Shown here in pieces: positions 47,720 to 56,936 of a stretch of DNA of 64,000 nt. The notes under the pieces are model-generated. The model searched no databases, was not told the origin of the DNA, and worked only from the letters and a program-made list of their open reading frames with translations. Numbering within the stretch: the stretch's first letter is position 1; every line of letters begins with the position of its first letter. Source of the stretch: Dysgonamonadaceae bacterium (lineage in GTDB: Bacteria > Bacteroidota > Bacteroidia > Bacteroidales > Azobacteroidaceae); assembly GCA_031260045.1 (NCBI GenBank), contig JAIRKO010000016.1, forward strand, positions 30,850-94,849, in the 5' to 3' direction. The translations under genes were made by a program, and so were the position numbers.

Positions 47720-48853
47720 ATGAAATACAAAACAATAGAATACAAAAAATTATCCGTAAGCGTGCAACTCTCAATGTTTGACGGGCAAGGCGCAAACGAA
47801 ACCCACGCCATCATAGAAATCCGCGACAACAGGCTCGACGCAGAAACGCAATTCCGGCATCTCGCCGAAGCCCTGCGGATGTTGCAAAACGACCTGTCCG
47901 CCGCCGTTCCGGTAATGAAACGTTATTTCGTCAGCGACGCCGTCAACCAAGCCGCCTTGTTGCCGAAAGAGGAAAATACGGCGGTTTCCGTTGTGCAGCA
48001 GCCGCCGCTCAACGGCTCAAAGGCGGCGGTTTGGGCGTATTGGATGAGCGACGCCGTGGTTCGCCCCTGCGGCGCGAATGCCGTTATTGCCGAACGTCCC
48101 GCCTGCAAACATCTGTTCAACATGCAATTGCACGACGCGAACGGCGATGCGTTTGCGCAAACCGAAGCGGTGTTTCAAGTCTACGGCAAAACGCTTGCCG
48201 ACCGCCGCCTTTCGCTGAAAGACAACGTCATTCGCACATGGATTTACGTGCAAAACGTGGATACCCGCTATGACGCGATGGTAAAGGCGCGCCAGCGGCT
48301 TTTTCGCGAGCATGGGTTGACGGAACACACGCATTATCTTGCCAGCACGGGTATCGAGGGCAAATCCCCCTATCCCGAAACCACCGTTTTGATGGACGCC
48401 TACGCAATTGAGGGCGTCGCGCCCGAACAAATCACTTACCTGAAAGGGGCTACCCACCTCAATCCCACGCACCAATACGGCGTTACGTTTGAACGCGCCA
48501 CAGCGGTGAATTACGGCGACCGCCGGCATGTTTTCGTGTCGGGAACGGCGAGCATCGACAATCGCGGGGAGATTGTTTTTCCGCATAATATCGGCAAACA
48601 AATGGAGCGGACGATTGAAAACATCGGCGTGTTGCTTGCCGAAGGCGGCTGCGGAATGCAAGACGTGGCGCAACTCATTGTTTACCTGCGCGACACGGGC
48701 GATTACAGGCTTGTGGCGAGTTATCTTTCCGAGCGTTTTCCCGAAATTCCGACGGTGATTGTTTGGGCGCCCGTTTGCCGTCCGGGCTGGCTTACTGAGA
48801 TGGAGTGCGTTGCCGTAAAGGCGGTGGAAAACAGGGATTTTGCGGCGTTCTAA
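47720..48853 (+). CDS. Two-domain Rid/YjgF-fold protein (chorismatase-like)
   Basis: 377 residues. The C-terminal half (about 255-370) has a YjgF/Rid-type fold signature (HVFVSGTASID, then QMERTIENIGVLLAEGGCGM and DVAQLIVYLRD); the N-terminal half resembles the divergent first domain of FkbO/Hyg5-type chorismatases, and IRTWIYVQNVD between them fits that family. Chorismatase-type proteins cut chorismate, while Rid proteins deaminate reactive imines; which applies cannot be decided. No signal peptide. It follows the 21-bp array and precedes the convergent regulator gene, so co-transcription with the haem cluster is uncertain. Confidence 0.68.
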   Translation: MKYKTIEYKKLSVSVQLSMFDGQGANETHAIIEIRDNRLDAETQFRHLAEALRMLQNDLSAAVPVMKRYFVSDAVNQAALLPKEENTAVSVVQQPPLNGSKAAVWAYWMSDAVVRPCGANAVIAERPACKHLFNMQLHDANGDAFAQTEAVFQVYGKTLADRRLSLKDNVIRTWIYVQNVDTRYDAMVKARQRLFREHGLTEHTHYLASTGIEGKSPYPETTVLMDAYAIEGVAPEQITYLKGATHLNPTHQYGVTFERATAVNYGDRRHVFVSGTASIDNRGEIVFPHNIGKQMERTIENIGVLLAEGGCGMQDVAQLIVYLRDTGDYRLVASYLSERFPEIPTVIVWAPVCRPGWLTEMECVAVKAVENRDFAAF

Positions 48854-48888
48854 GAGAGTTAAGGGGTTCTATTCATAGTTCTTGGTTC

Positions 48889-49494
48889 CTAAAGTTCTTC
48901 TTGCGAGATTAACCCATTAAAAACCGCATAAATAGTTAAGCCGGAAATGGTTTTGATGCCGGTTTTCCGCGTAATATTTTTGCGGTGGGAAATCACCGTG
49001 TGTATTGAGATGCAGTGTTTGTCGGCGATTTCCCTGTTGGTTAGTCCTTGCGCTACGGATACGAGGATTTCTTTTTCCCGGTCGGACAGGTCGACGTTTT
49101 CGATGGAGGTTTCGCTGTAATTGACAAAGGTTTTGACGGCGTGTTGCAGTTTGTTCCGCATTTTGAGGCTGTCGTCGTAAATGCTCAGCACGCAGTCGAA
49201 ACCGGCGAGCGTGTCGCTGTCGGCATAACCGTAGAGGAGCGCCGCCGCCACCGTTTGCGAATAATCGGGAAACAATTCCCTGATGGCAAACGGCTTGTGA
49301 GCGTGAATGAGGGCGGGATTAATGAGGAAAATATCAAACGGGAGGTTTTTAGCCCGCGCTCGGAAAGCCGGCAAATCGCTGTACATGCTGCTTACCGCAA
49401 AGTCGCCGTCTTCTTCGAGCATCTTTTTCATTCCTTGCCTCACAACGGGCGACGGCTCAATAATGACAACTCTGTTTTTGCTTGTACGGTTCAT
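48889..49494 (-). CDS. LuxR-type response regulator with degenerate receiver
   Basis: 201 residues. The C-terminal LuxR DNA-binding domain is clear: LSDREKEILVSVAQGLTNRE and IADKHCISIHTVISHRKN (about 137-195). The N-terminal half has the receiver shape (VVIIEPSPVVRQGMKKML), but the usual phosphorylated aspartate is replaced: DIFLINPAL reads Asn where Asp is expected. The protein therefore probably responds to something other than phosphorylation, or is constitutive. Its ATG overlaps the stop of the hemerythrin gene by four bases (ATGA), so the two are translated together. Confidence 0.85.
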   Translation of the reverse strand: MNRTSKNRVVIIEPSPVVRQGMKKMLEEDGDFAVSSMYSDLPAFRARAKNLPFDIFLINPALIHAHKPFAIRELFPDYSQTVAAALLYGYADSDTLAGFDCVLSIYDDSLKMRNKLQHAVKTFVNYSETSIENVDLSDREKEILVSVAQGLTNREIADKHCISIHTVISHRKNITRKTGIKTISGLTIYAVFNGLISQEEL

Positions 49495-50183
49495 TTGAGG
49501 GTGTGTTCGATGCGTTCAACCAGCGCGATTAGTATCCGGTTTTCGAGTAGGGTGTGTTTGCTCAGGTCGGATTCAAAGAGGAATAGGTCGATTAGCACGT
49601 TTCGGCATTTTTCGAGGGTACATTCCGGCGGCAGGTATTTGATGATGATGTTCTTCAAATCGTTCAGCGCGGCGTCGAGATTGCTGTGGTTGCGTTCGTA
49701 TTCCTTGATTTTGTAGCGTTCGGTTCGTTTCCCTTCGAGCAAAGCGCGGATGTAGGGGAACACGGTTTGTTCCTCGTAGTCGAAATGGGCGATAATTTCC
49801 TGTTTGTACTTTTCGCAGAAACCCATCAGCATTTTGCCGTTCTTCATTTGGCTGCTGTCGATGAGGTTCAAGACTTGCCCGATAACTTCGGGCATTCTGT
49901 TTTTGAGGTATTCCCGGTGGCTGTTTTGGAGGTAGCGCATCAGGTCGTCCAAAGGGATTTGCATCAAGGTGTCGGCGTTCGGCGAATAATTGTCAAAGGT
50001 ATATAAATTGCAAACCAACAGGAAAAGCGGGACGGAAACCCCGTTTTTTTCGCACACCTGCTTTACCGTGCCGTCGCCAAGCCCCAATCCCAGCCCGAAG
50101 CAGGGGAAAACATACAGCAAGCGGTAGTTGGCGAGCGCCATATCGGCAGCCTTCGTGTTTGCGGAGAAGGGATTTTGTTCCAT
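49491..50183 (-). CDS. Hemerythrin-domain protein (RIC/YtfE-like)
   Basis: 230 residues from ATG 50183 (MEQNPFSANTKAADM); the in-frame extension to 50240 crosses the promoter and is rejected. The N-terminal part (about 1-60) resembles the DUF542/ScdA domain of iron-centre repair proteins. The rest is a four-helix hemerythrin-like domain with metal-ligand candidates in YLQNSHREYLK, IAHFDYEEQTVFPYI, YERNHSNLDAAL and LSKHTLLENRIL, giving the H...HxxxE...H...H pattern of a di-iron site. Such proteins bind oxygen or NO or repair iron-sulfur centres. Translational coupling with the LuxR regulator suggests an NO- or redox-sensing unit. Confidence 0.85.
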   Translation of the reverse strand: MEQNPFSANTKAADMALANYRLLYVFPCFGLGLGLGDGTVKQVCEKNGVSVPLFLLVCNLYTFDNYSPNADTLMQIPLDDLMRYLQNSHREYLKNRMPEVIGQVLNLIDSSQMKNGKMLMGFCEKYKQEIIAHFDYEEQTVFPYIRALLEGKRTERYKIKEYERNHSNLDAALNDLKNIIIKYLPPECTLEKCRNVLIDLFLFESDLSKHTLLENRILIALVERIEHTLK

Positions 50184-50209
50184 TTTTTCTTTATTTGGTA
50201 AAACAAGGG

Positions 50210-50241
50210 CAAAGGTAAGGGATATTTGGGGTTGAACCAAA
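50210..50241 (-). promoter_or_regulatory. Promoter of the hemerythrin-LuxR operon
   Basis: Minus strand: TACCTTTG (50217-50210) with TTTG (50241-50238) 20 bases upstream. It gives a leader of about 20 bases and supports the ATG at 50183. It lies just beyond the terminator of the tracrRNA. Confidence 0.65.
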
Positions 50242-50270
50242 TTTGAGGGATTGGGAATCCCGGAATTATC

Positions 50271-50351
50271 AAATAAAAAAACGAGGATTTTGTCCCCGTT
50301 TTAAATGGTCACAACGGAATAATCCTTATTGTGAATTGCTTTCAAAATTTG
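50271..50351 (-). ncRNA. Predicted tracrRNA of the type II-C system
   Basis: On the minus strand the transcript would run from about 50351 to 50273. Its 5' part is the anti-repeat, complementary to plus-strand ATTGTGAATTGCTTTCAAAA (50328-50347), which resembles the first half of the 47-bp II-C repeats of Bacteroides (GTTGTGATTTGCTTTCAAAT type). Next is AAGGATTATTCCGTTGTG, with a GGA-TTAT-TCC hairpin as the nexus; then the terminator AACGGGGA-CAAAA-TCCTCGTT (50300-50280, one G-U pair) followed by TTTTTTATTT. Promoter: TACTTTTG at 50364-50357. The position beside cas9, length of about 80 bases and structure all fit a tracrRNA. Confidence 0.82.
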
Positions 50352-50356
50352 TGGTG

Positions 50357-50387
50357 CAAAAGTATAAACATTTTTGTGATAAACAAA
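50357..50387 (-). promoter_or_regulatory. tracrRNA promoter
   Basis: TACTTTTG (50364-50357) and TTTG (50387-50384) with a 19-base spacer on the minus strand. It overlaps the cas9 promoter region on the other strand, so transcription of one may affect the other. Confidence 0.65.
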
Positions 50388-50404
50388 ATTTGTTGTTATT
50401 TTTG
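50373..50404 (+). promoter_or_regulatory. cas9 operon promoter
   Basis: TTTG (50373-50376), a 20-base spacer and TATTTTTG (50397-50404) on the plus strand, 27 bases before the cas9 ATG. It interleaves with the divergent tracrRNA promoter. Confidence 0.65.
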
Positions 50405-50431
50405 CGAATTGTTTTGAAAAATTAATGAATT

Positions 50432-53400
50432 ATGAAGCGGATATTAGGCTTGGATTTGGGTACGAACAGCATTGGTTGGGCGATAGTTACATCTAATGAG
50501 GATGACGGTAAACTGCAAGAAATAAACGGCTTGGGGAGTCGGATTATCCCAATGAGTCAGGATGTTTTGGGAAATTTTGATAAAGGAAATTCTATTTCTC
50601 AAACAGCGGAACGGACAAAATTTCGTGGAATAAGGCGTTTACGAGAACGGTATTTACTGCGTCGCGAACGTTTACATCGTGTATTAAATATTTTGGGATT
50701 TTTGCCCGAGCATTACGCAAAACAAATTGATTTTGAAAAACGTCTTGGGCAGTTTTTAGATGAAAAAGAACCTAAAATTGCTTGGAAATGGAATGAGCAG
50801 AAGAATAAAAATGATTTTATTTTTTTGTTTCAAAATTCTTTTGAGGAAATGGTTGCCGATTTTGAAGCAAACGGACAAAATATAAGAATCCCGTATGACT
50901 GGACGATTTATTATTTGCGAAAAAAAGCATTGTCGCGCAAAATCACAAAAGAGGAACTGGCGTGGTTGATACTGAATTTTAACCAAAAACGAGGTTATTA
51001 TCAGTTGCGAGGCGAAGAAGAGGAAAAAACTGACACAAAAGAATATTGTAAATTATTGAAAATTGTATCTGTTGAAAAAGGCGAACAGGATAAAAAGAAC
51101 AACAAGAAAACTTGGTATAAAATGACTTTTGAAAATGGTTGGGAATATTCTGCAACTTTTGCAACTGAACCCAGTTGGTTGAATACAGAAAGAGAATTTT
51201 TAGTTACCGAAGAATACGACGAAGATGGAAATATTAAAATTGTAAAGGACAAAAAATCGGATACTACAGGAAAAGAAAAGCGCAGAATTACACCTTTGCC
51301 TTCGTTTGATGAAATCAATTTGATGAGCAAAAAAGACCAAGACAAAATCTATAAAAAAATCAAAGCGAGAACAGAAATCACCATTACAAATAGCGGCATG
51401 ACCGTTGGCGCATACATTTATGAAACTTTATTGCAAAATCCAACTCAAAAAATTCGAGGAAAGTTAGTGCGTACCATTGAGCGTAAATTTTATAAAGACG
51501 AATTGCACCAAATTCTTGAAAAACAAAAAGAATTTCATGACGAATTAAAAGATAACGACCTGTTCCAGAAATGCATTTTGGAATTATATCCGCAAAATGA
51601 GATACACAGAAGCGAACTTCAAAACGGCAACTTTACAAAGTTATTTTTAGATGATATTATTTTTTACCAACGTCCCCTGAAAATCAAAAAATCCTTGATT
51701 AATAATTGTCCGTATGAATTCAGAACATTTAAAAACGAGATCGGAACTGTAGAAAAATCGCCCGTAAAGTGTATTTCCAAGTCTCATCCTTTGTTTCAGG
51801 AATTTCGTTTATGGCAATTCATCCATAATCTAAGGATTTATGAGCGGGAGAAAGAGATTGACGGAAAATTAGCTACAGATGTGGATGTTACATCGGAATT
51901 TCTTCCGACGGACGAAAAGAGGGTAGCGCTTTTCGATTGGTTGAACGATAGGAAAGAAATCAAGCAAGATACTTTATTACAGTCTTTTTTCAAAATAAAA
52001 AAGCAAAACAGGAACGATGAGCATTTGCCGTACCGGTGGAATTATGTGGAAGACAGGGAATATCCGTGTAACGAAACAAGAGCGTTGATTTTAAGCCGCT
52101 TGACGAAATTGCATGTAACCTTAAATAAGGATGCCGAATTTGCTTTATGGCACATTCTTTATTCGGTGGAAGACACGGAAGAAATAAAGAAAGCGTTGAA
52201 AACATTTGCCCTGAAAAATAATTTGGATGATGGTTTTGTGGAGATGTTTGCAAAATTTCCGCCTTTTAAGAAAGATTACGGTTCGTATTCCGAGAAAGCC
52301 ATTAAAAAATTATTGCCTTTGATGCGAATTGGGAAATATTGGGATGAAAATGCTATCGAGCAGGCAACTAACAACCGGATACAATCCATCGCCGAGCGAT
52401 TGAACGATCTCCGGAAAAATGGGAAAACCATAGAAGATGTAGCGGATGACGATATTCCCAAACAAGTTTTACGAAGTTTTTTGAAAATAACCGCTCCCTA
52501 TTCGGGGCTGAATACTTATCAAGCCTGCTATGCCGTATATGGTCGTCACTCGGAAGCAAGCGAAATTGTACGTTGGAAAACGCCGCAAGATATAGATGAA
52601 TATCTGAAAGAGTTTAAGCAACATTCCCTGCGCAATCCGATTGTAGAGCAAGTAATTACGGAAACTTTACGAGTGGTTCGGGATATTTGGAAACGATACG
52701 GCGATTTATCGGAAATTCATATTGAATTGGGGCGCGAGATGAAAAATCCTGCCGATAAACGTGCTAAAATGACTGCACGAATGGCGGAAAATGAAAATAC
52801 CAATCTTCGCATCAAAGCATTATTGATGGAATTGAAAAATCATTCGGATATTGAAAATGTGCGTCCGTATTCGTTTAATCAACAGGAAATTCTGAAAATT
52901 TATGAAGAAGGCGTTTTAAATTCCGTTTCGGACATTCCGGATGATATTATTAAGATTACCAAACAAAGTCAGCCGACACAATCGGAACTTATTCGTTACA
53001 AACTTTGGCTGGAACAAAAATACCGTTCGCCTTATACCGGGGCAATAATTCCTTTGGGTAAACTCTTTACATCAGCTTATGAGATAGAACATGTTATTCC
53101 GCAGTCGCGTTATTTCGATGATTCGTTAAGCAATAAAGTAATTTGCGAATCAGAAGTCAACAAATTAAAGGACAAATCACTGGGTTATGAATTTATCAAA
53201 AAACATGCCGGCGAAAAAGTCAATTTGAATTTTGGGCAAACAGTCGAAATTTTGTCGCTGGAAGCCTATCAAACGTTGGTTAAAGATAATTACGGTAAAA
53301 ATCCTGCGAAAAAGAAAAAGTTACTTCTGGAAGATATTCCGGAATCGTTTATCGAACGGCAACTGAATGATACCCGCTATATCAGTAAAGAAGTGAAAAG

Positions 53401-55033
53401 TTTACTGTCGAATATAGTACGTGAAGACGGTGAGCAGGAGGCTATTTCAAAACATGTAATTCCCTGTACGGGTGGAGTAACTTCGGCTTTGAAGCGAGAT
53501 TGGGGGATGTATGATATTTGGAATAAAATCATTACTCCCCGCTTTGAACGAATGAATATGTTGACGGAAAGCGATTGTTTTGGTCAATGGACGAACAAAA
53601 ACGGGAAAAATGTATTTCAAATCGAAGTGCCTTTGGAATTACAGAAAGGATTTAACAAAAAACGGATTGATCACCGCCACCATGCGAAAGATGCTTTGAT
53701 AATTGCCTGTGCTACGAGAAGTCATGTAAATTATTTAAATAACGAATCGGCTAAAAAAGACGCGAAGGAAACACGCCACGATTTAAAGAATAAATTGTGT
53801 TTCAAAGACAAATCGGATGATAAAGGCAATTATAATTGGACTTTCCATAAACCTTGGGATACATTTACAGAAGATGCTCTTGTTGCTTTAGAAAACATTA
53901 TTGTCAGTTTTAAACAAAATTTGAGAGTCATCAATAAAACGACCAATAAATATCAGGTTTATGAAAACGGAAAGAAAATATTAAAATCTCAGGAAAAAGG
54001 AGACCGGTTGGCTATTCGCAAACCGTTGCATAAAGACACGATATTTGCCAAAGTTTCACTCCAGAAAATCAAAAAAGTAAAACTGAGCGAAGCGCTAAAA
54101 GATTGGAAAAATATTGCGGACAAGGATTTGAAAAATGAAATCCAACGAATTAGCGCAACTTATGGAAAATTCGATGCGGAACAGGTGAATAAATATTTTA
54201 AGGACAGGCAGTATCTTCATAAAAAAGAAGATATATCCAGGGTTGATATTTATTATTTTGAAACGGAAAATGCGGCAACGCGCAAACCATTAGACAATTC
54301 ATTTGATGCAAAGGCAATCAAATCCATTACCGATACAGGGATACAGAAAATTTTGCTGAACCATTTGGCTGCAAATGACGACAAACCCGATTTGGCATTT
54401 TCACCCGAAGGAATTGATAGAATGAATCTAAATATCAAAACATTGAATGGTGGAAAACCTCATCAACCCATATACAAAGTGAGAGTATATGAGACGATTG
54501 GTAACAAATTTCAGGTAGGATATAGAGGGAATAAAAAGTCGAAATATGTGGTAGCGGCTAAAAACCTTTTCTTTGCCATCTACGCCGATGAAAAAAGCAA
54601 TCGAAGTTATGAAACGATTCCCTTAAATCTTGTCGTAGAGCGTTTGAAACAAGGATTAAAAGAAGTTCCGGAAAAAAATGAAAAAGGACATCCTTTGTTA
54701 TTTTCTTTGTCGCCGAATGATTTGGTGTATGTTCCAACAGAAGATGAAAAAGAAAATCTTCATTTGATTGATTGGAATAATCTGGACAAAGAACAAATAA
54801 AACGAATTTTCGTTGTAAATGATTTTTCAAAATGTACTTGTTATTTTACTCCAAATCATTTGGCAAAAAACATTGCTCCAAAAGAAGTTGATTTGAAATT
54901 TGACCCGGTAAAAAATAAACAATCAGGGTCTTTTGATACAAAAACAGCAAGTTTTGATGGAAAACAAATTAGAGATGTTTGTATCAAATTAAATATTGAC
55001 CGTTTAGGTAATATAATAGAGATGTGGAATTAA
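50432..55033 (+). CDS. cas9: CRISPR-associated endonuclease Cas9, type II-C
   Basis: 1533 residues, large but within the Bacteroidetes II-C range. RuvC-I: D8 in ILGLDLGTNSIGWA. Arginine-rich bridge helix: about 60-92 (RGIRRLRERYLLRRERLHR). RuvC-II: E765 in IHIELGREMKNP. HNH: H887 in YEIEHVIPQSRYFDDSLSNK (H840 of SpyCas9). RuvC-III: H1084 and D1087 in DHRHHAKDALIIACA. All catalytic residues are present, so RNA-guided double-strand cutting is predicted. The C-terminal part (about 1150-1533) would be the wedge and PAM-interacting region. The gene is visibly more A+T-rich than its left neighbours, suggesting acquisition. The operon continues with a PNPOx-like gene, cas1 and cas2; no csn2 or cas4 is present. 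Confidence 0.97.
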   Translation: MKRILGLDLGTNSIGWAIVTSNEDDGKLQEINGLGSRIIPMSQDVLGNFDKGNSISQTAERTKFRGIRRLRERYLLRRERLHRVLNILGFLPEHYAKQIDFEKRLGQFLDEKEPKIAWKWNEQKNKNDFIFLFQNSFEEMVADFEANGQNIRIPYDWTIYYLRKKALSRKITKEELAWLILNFNQKRGYYQLRGEEEEKTDTKEYCKLLKIVSVEKGEQDKKNNKKTWYKMTFENGWEYSATFATEPSWLNTEREFLVTEEYDEDGNIKIVKDKKSDTTGKEKRRITPLPSFDEINLMSKKDQDKIYKKIKARTEITITNSGMTVGAYIYETLLQNPTQKIRGKLVRTIERKFYKDELHQILEKQKEFHDELKDNDLFQKCILELYPQNEIHRSELQNGNFTKLFLDDIIFYQRPLKIKKSLINNCPYEFRTFKNEIGTVEKSPVKCISKSHPLFQEFRLWQFIHNLRIYEREKEIDGKLATDVDVTSEFLPTDEKRVALFDWLNDRKEIKQDTLLQSFFKIKKQNRNDEHLPYRWNYVEDREYPCNETRALILSRLTKLHVTLNKDAEFALWHILYSVEDTEEIKKALKTFALKNNLDDGFVEMFAKFPPFKKDYGSYSEKAIKKLLPLMRIGKYWDENAIEQATNNRIQSIAERLNDLRKNGKTIEDVADDDIPKQVLRSFLKITAPYSGLNTYQACYAVYGRHSEASEIVRWKTPQDIDEYLKEFKQHSLRNPIVEQVITETLRVVRDIWKRYGDLSEIHIELGREMKNPADKRAKMTARMAENENTNLRIKALLMELKNHSDIENVRPYSFNQQEILKIYEEGVLNSVSDIPDDIIKITKQSQPTQSELIRYKLWLEQKYRSPYTGAIIPLGKLFTSAYEIEHVIPQSRYFDDSLSNKVICESEVNKLKDKSLGYEFIKKHAGEKVNLNFGQTVEILSLEAYQTLVKDNYGKNPAKKKKLLLEDIPESFIERQLNDTRYISKEVKSLLSNIVREDGEQEAISKHVIPCTGGVTSALKRDWGMYDIWNKIITPRFERMNMLTESDCFGQWTNKNGKNVFQIEVPLELQKGFNKKRIDHRHHAKDALIIACATRSHVNYLNNESAKKDAKETRHDLKNKLCFKDKSDDKGNYNWTFHKPWDTFTEDALVALENIIVSFKQNLRVINKTTNKYQVYENGKKILKSQEKGDRLAIRKPLHKDTIFAKVSLQKIKKVKLSEALKDWKNIADKDLKNEIQRISATYGKFDAEQVNKYFKDRQYLHKKEDISRVDIYYFETENAATRKPLDNSFDAKAIKSITDTGIQKILLNHLAANDDKPDLAFSPEGIDRMNLNIKTLNGGKPHQPIYKVRVYETIGNKFQVGYRGNKKSKYVVAAKNLFFAIYADEKSNRSYETIPLNLVVERLKQGLKEVPEKNEKGHPLLFSLSPNDLVYVPTEDEKENLHLIDWNNLDKEQIKRIFVVNDFSKCTCYFTPNHLAKNIAPKEVDLKFDPVKNKQSGSFDTKTASFDGKQIRDVCIKLNIDRLGNIIEMWN

Positions 55034-55072
55034 ATAATAAATTGAGATCATATAAAATAAACAATTAAAATC

Positions 55073-55606
55073 ATGCAAAAGCAAAAAACAATCATCGCCC
55101 TCAGTATTATTTTACTGATGGTTTTCTGCCCGAAAGCAGAAGCATTTCCCGATGCGGAAAAAGAAAATACGGTAATTAACAATTTAAATGAAAACAAGGA
55201 ACAACCCATGAACGAAGTATGTAATTTCCTGAAACAGTGCGGAACCTATTTCATCGCCACAACAGAAGGCGACCAGCCACGAGTGCGCCCATTCGGCACG
55301 ATAACCGTTTTTGAAAACAAACTGTACATCCAGACTGGAAAGCGCAAAAATGTAGCCAAACAAATGGTGGCAAACCCGAAAATTGAGATTTGCGCTTACG
55401 ACGAGTCCAAAGGTCAGTGGCTTCGCGTAGAAGCGGTTGTCGTGGCGGACGAACGGATAGAAGCCAAGCAATACATGCTGGATCAATATCCGTCGTTGAA
55501 ATCAATGTATTCGGCTGAGGATGACAATACATTAGTGCTTTATCTTCAAAATGTTACGGCAACGTTCTACTCCTTTTCCGGCGAGCCGAAAACAGTTCGT
55601 TTTTGA
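55073..55606 (+). CDS. PNPOx-like flavin-binding-fold protein with signal peptide, inside the cas operon
   Basis: 177 residues. Residues 46-177 (MNEVCNFLKQCGTYFIATTE, then GDQPRVRPFGTITVFENKLY) are a complete small pyridoxamine-5'-phosphate-oxidase-like split barrel, a fold that binds FMN, F420 or haem. M46 (ATG at 55208) is where cytoplasmic relatives start. Upstream, in frame, is what looks like a signal peptide (IIALSIILLMVFCPKAEAFP) and a short linker, which would send the protein to the periplasm. The gene begins 39 bases after cas9 and ends 12 bases before cas1, in the same direction. It is not a known Cas protein; a link to adaptation is unproven. Confidence 0.82.
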   Translation: MQKQKTIIALSIILLMVFCPKAEAFPDAEKENTVINNLNENKEQPMNEVCNFLKQCGTYFIATTEGDQPRVRPFGTITVFENKLYIQTGKRKNVAKQMVANPKIEICAYDESKGQWLRVEAVVVADERIEAKQYMLDQYPSLKSMYSAEDDNTLVLYLQNVTATFYSFSGEPKTVRF

Positions 55607-55618
55607 CAGCATGCGGAG

Positions 55619-56894
<1,276 letters not shown>

Positions 56895-56936
56895 TAGTAA
56901 ACGAGTTAACTCGTTTACTTGTCAACTCGTTTACTA
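56895..56936. terminator. Bidirectional hairpin between cas2 and argG (repeat D family)
   Basis: TAGTAAACGAGTT (56895-56907) and AACTCGTTTACTA (56924-56936) form a perfect 13-bp stem with a 16-base loop that contains another AACTCGTTTAC. The right arm is also coding: it supplies the last codons of argG (NSKRVDK, stop at 56915). The same words recur at 59936-59960. Confidence 0.75.

Noticed and set aside
50328..50350. A lone degenerate CRISPR repeat upstream of cas9
   Set aside because: It is better explained as the anti-repeat of a minus-strand tracrRNA, since promoter, hairpins and terminator all fit that orientation.
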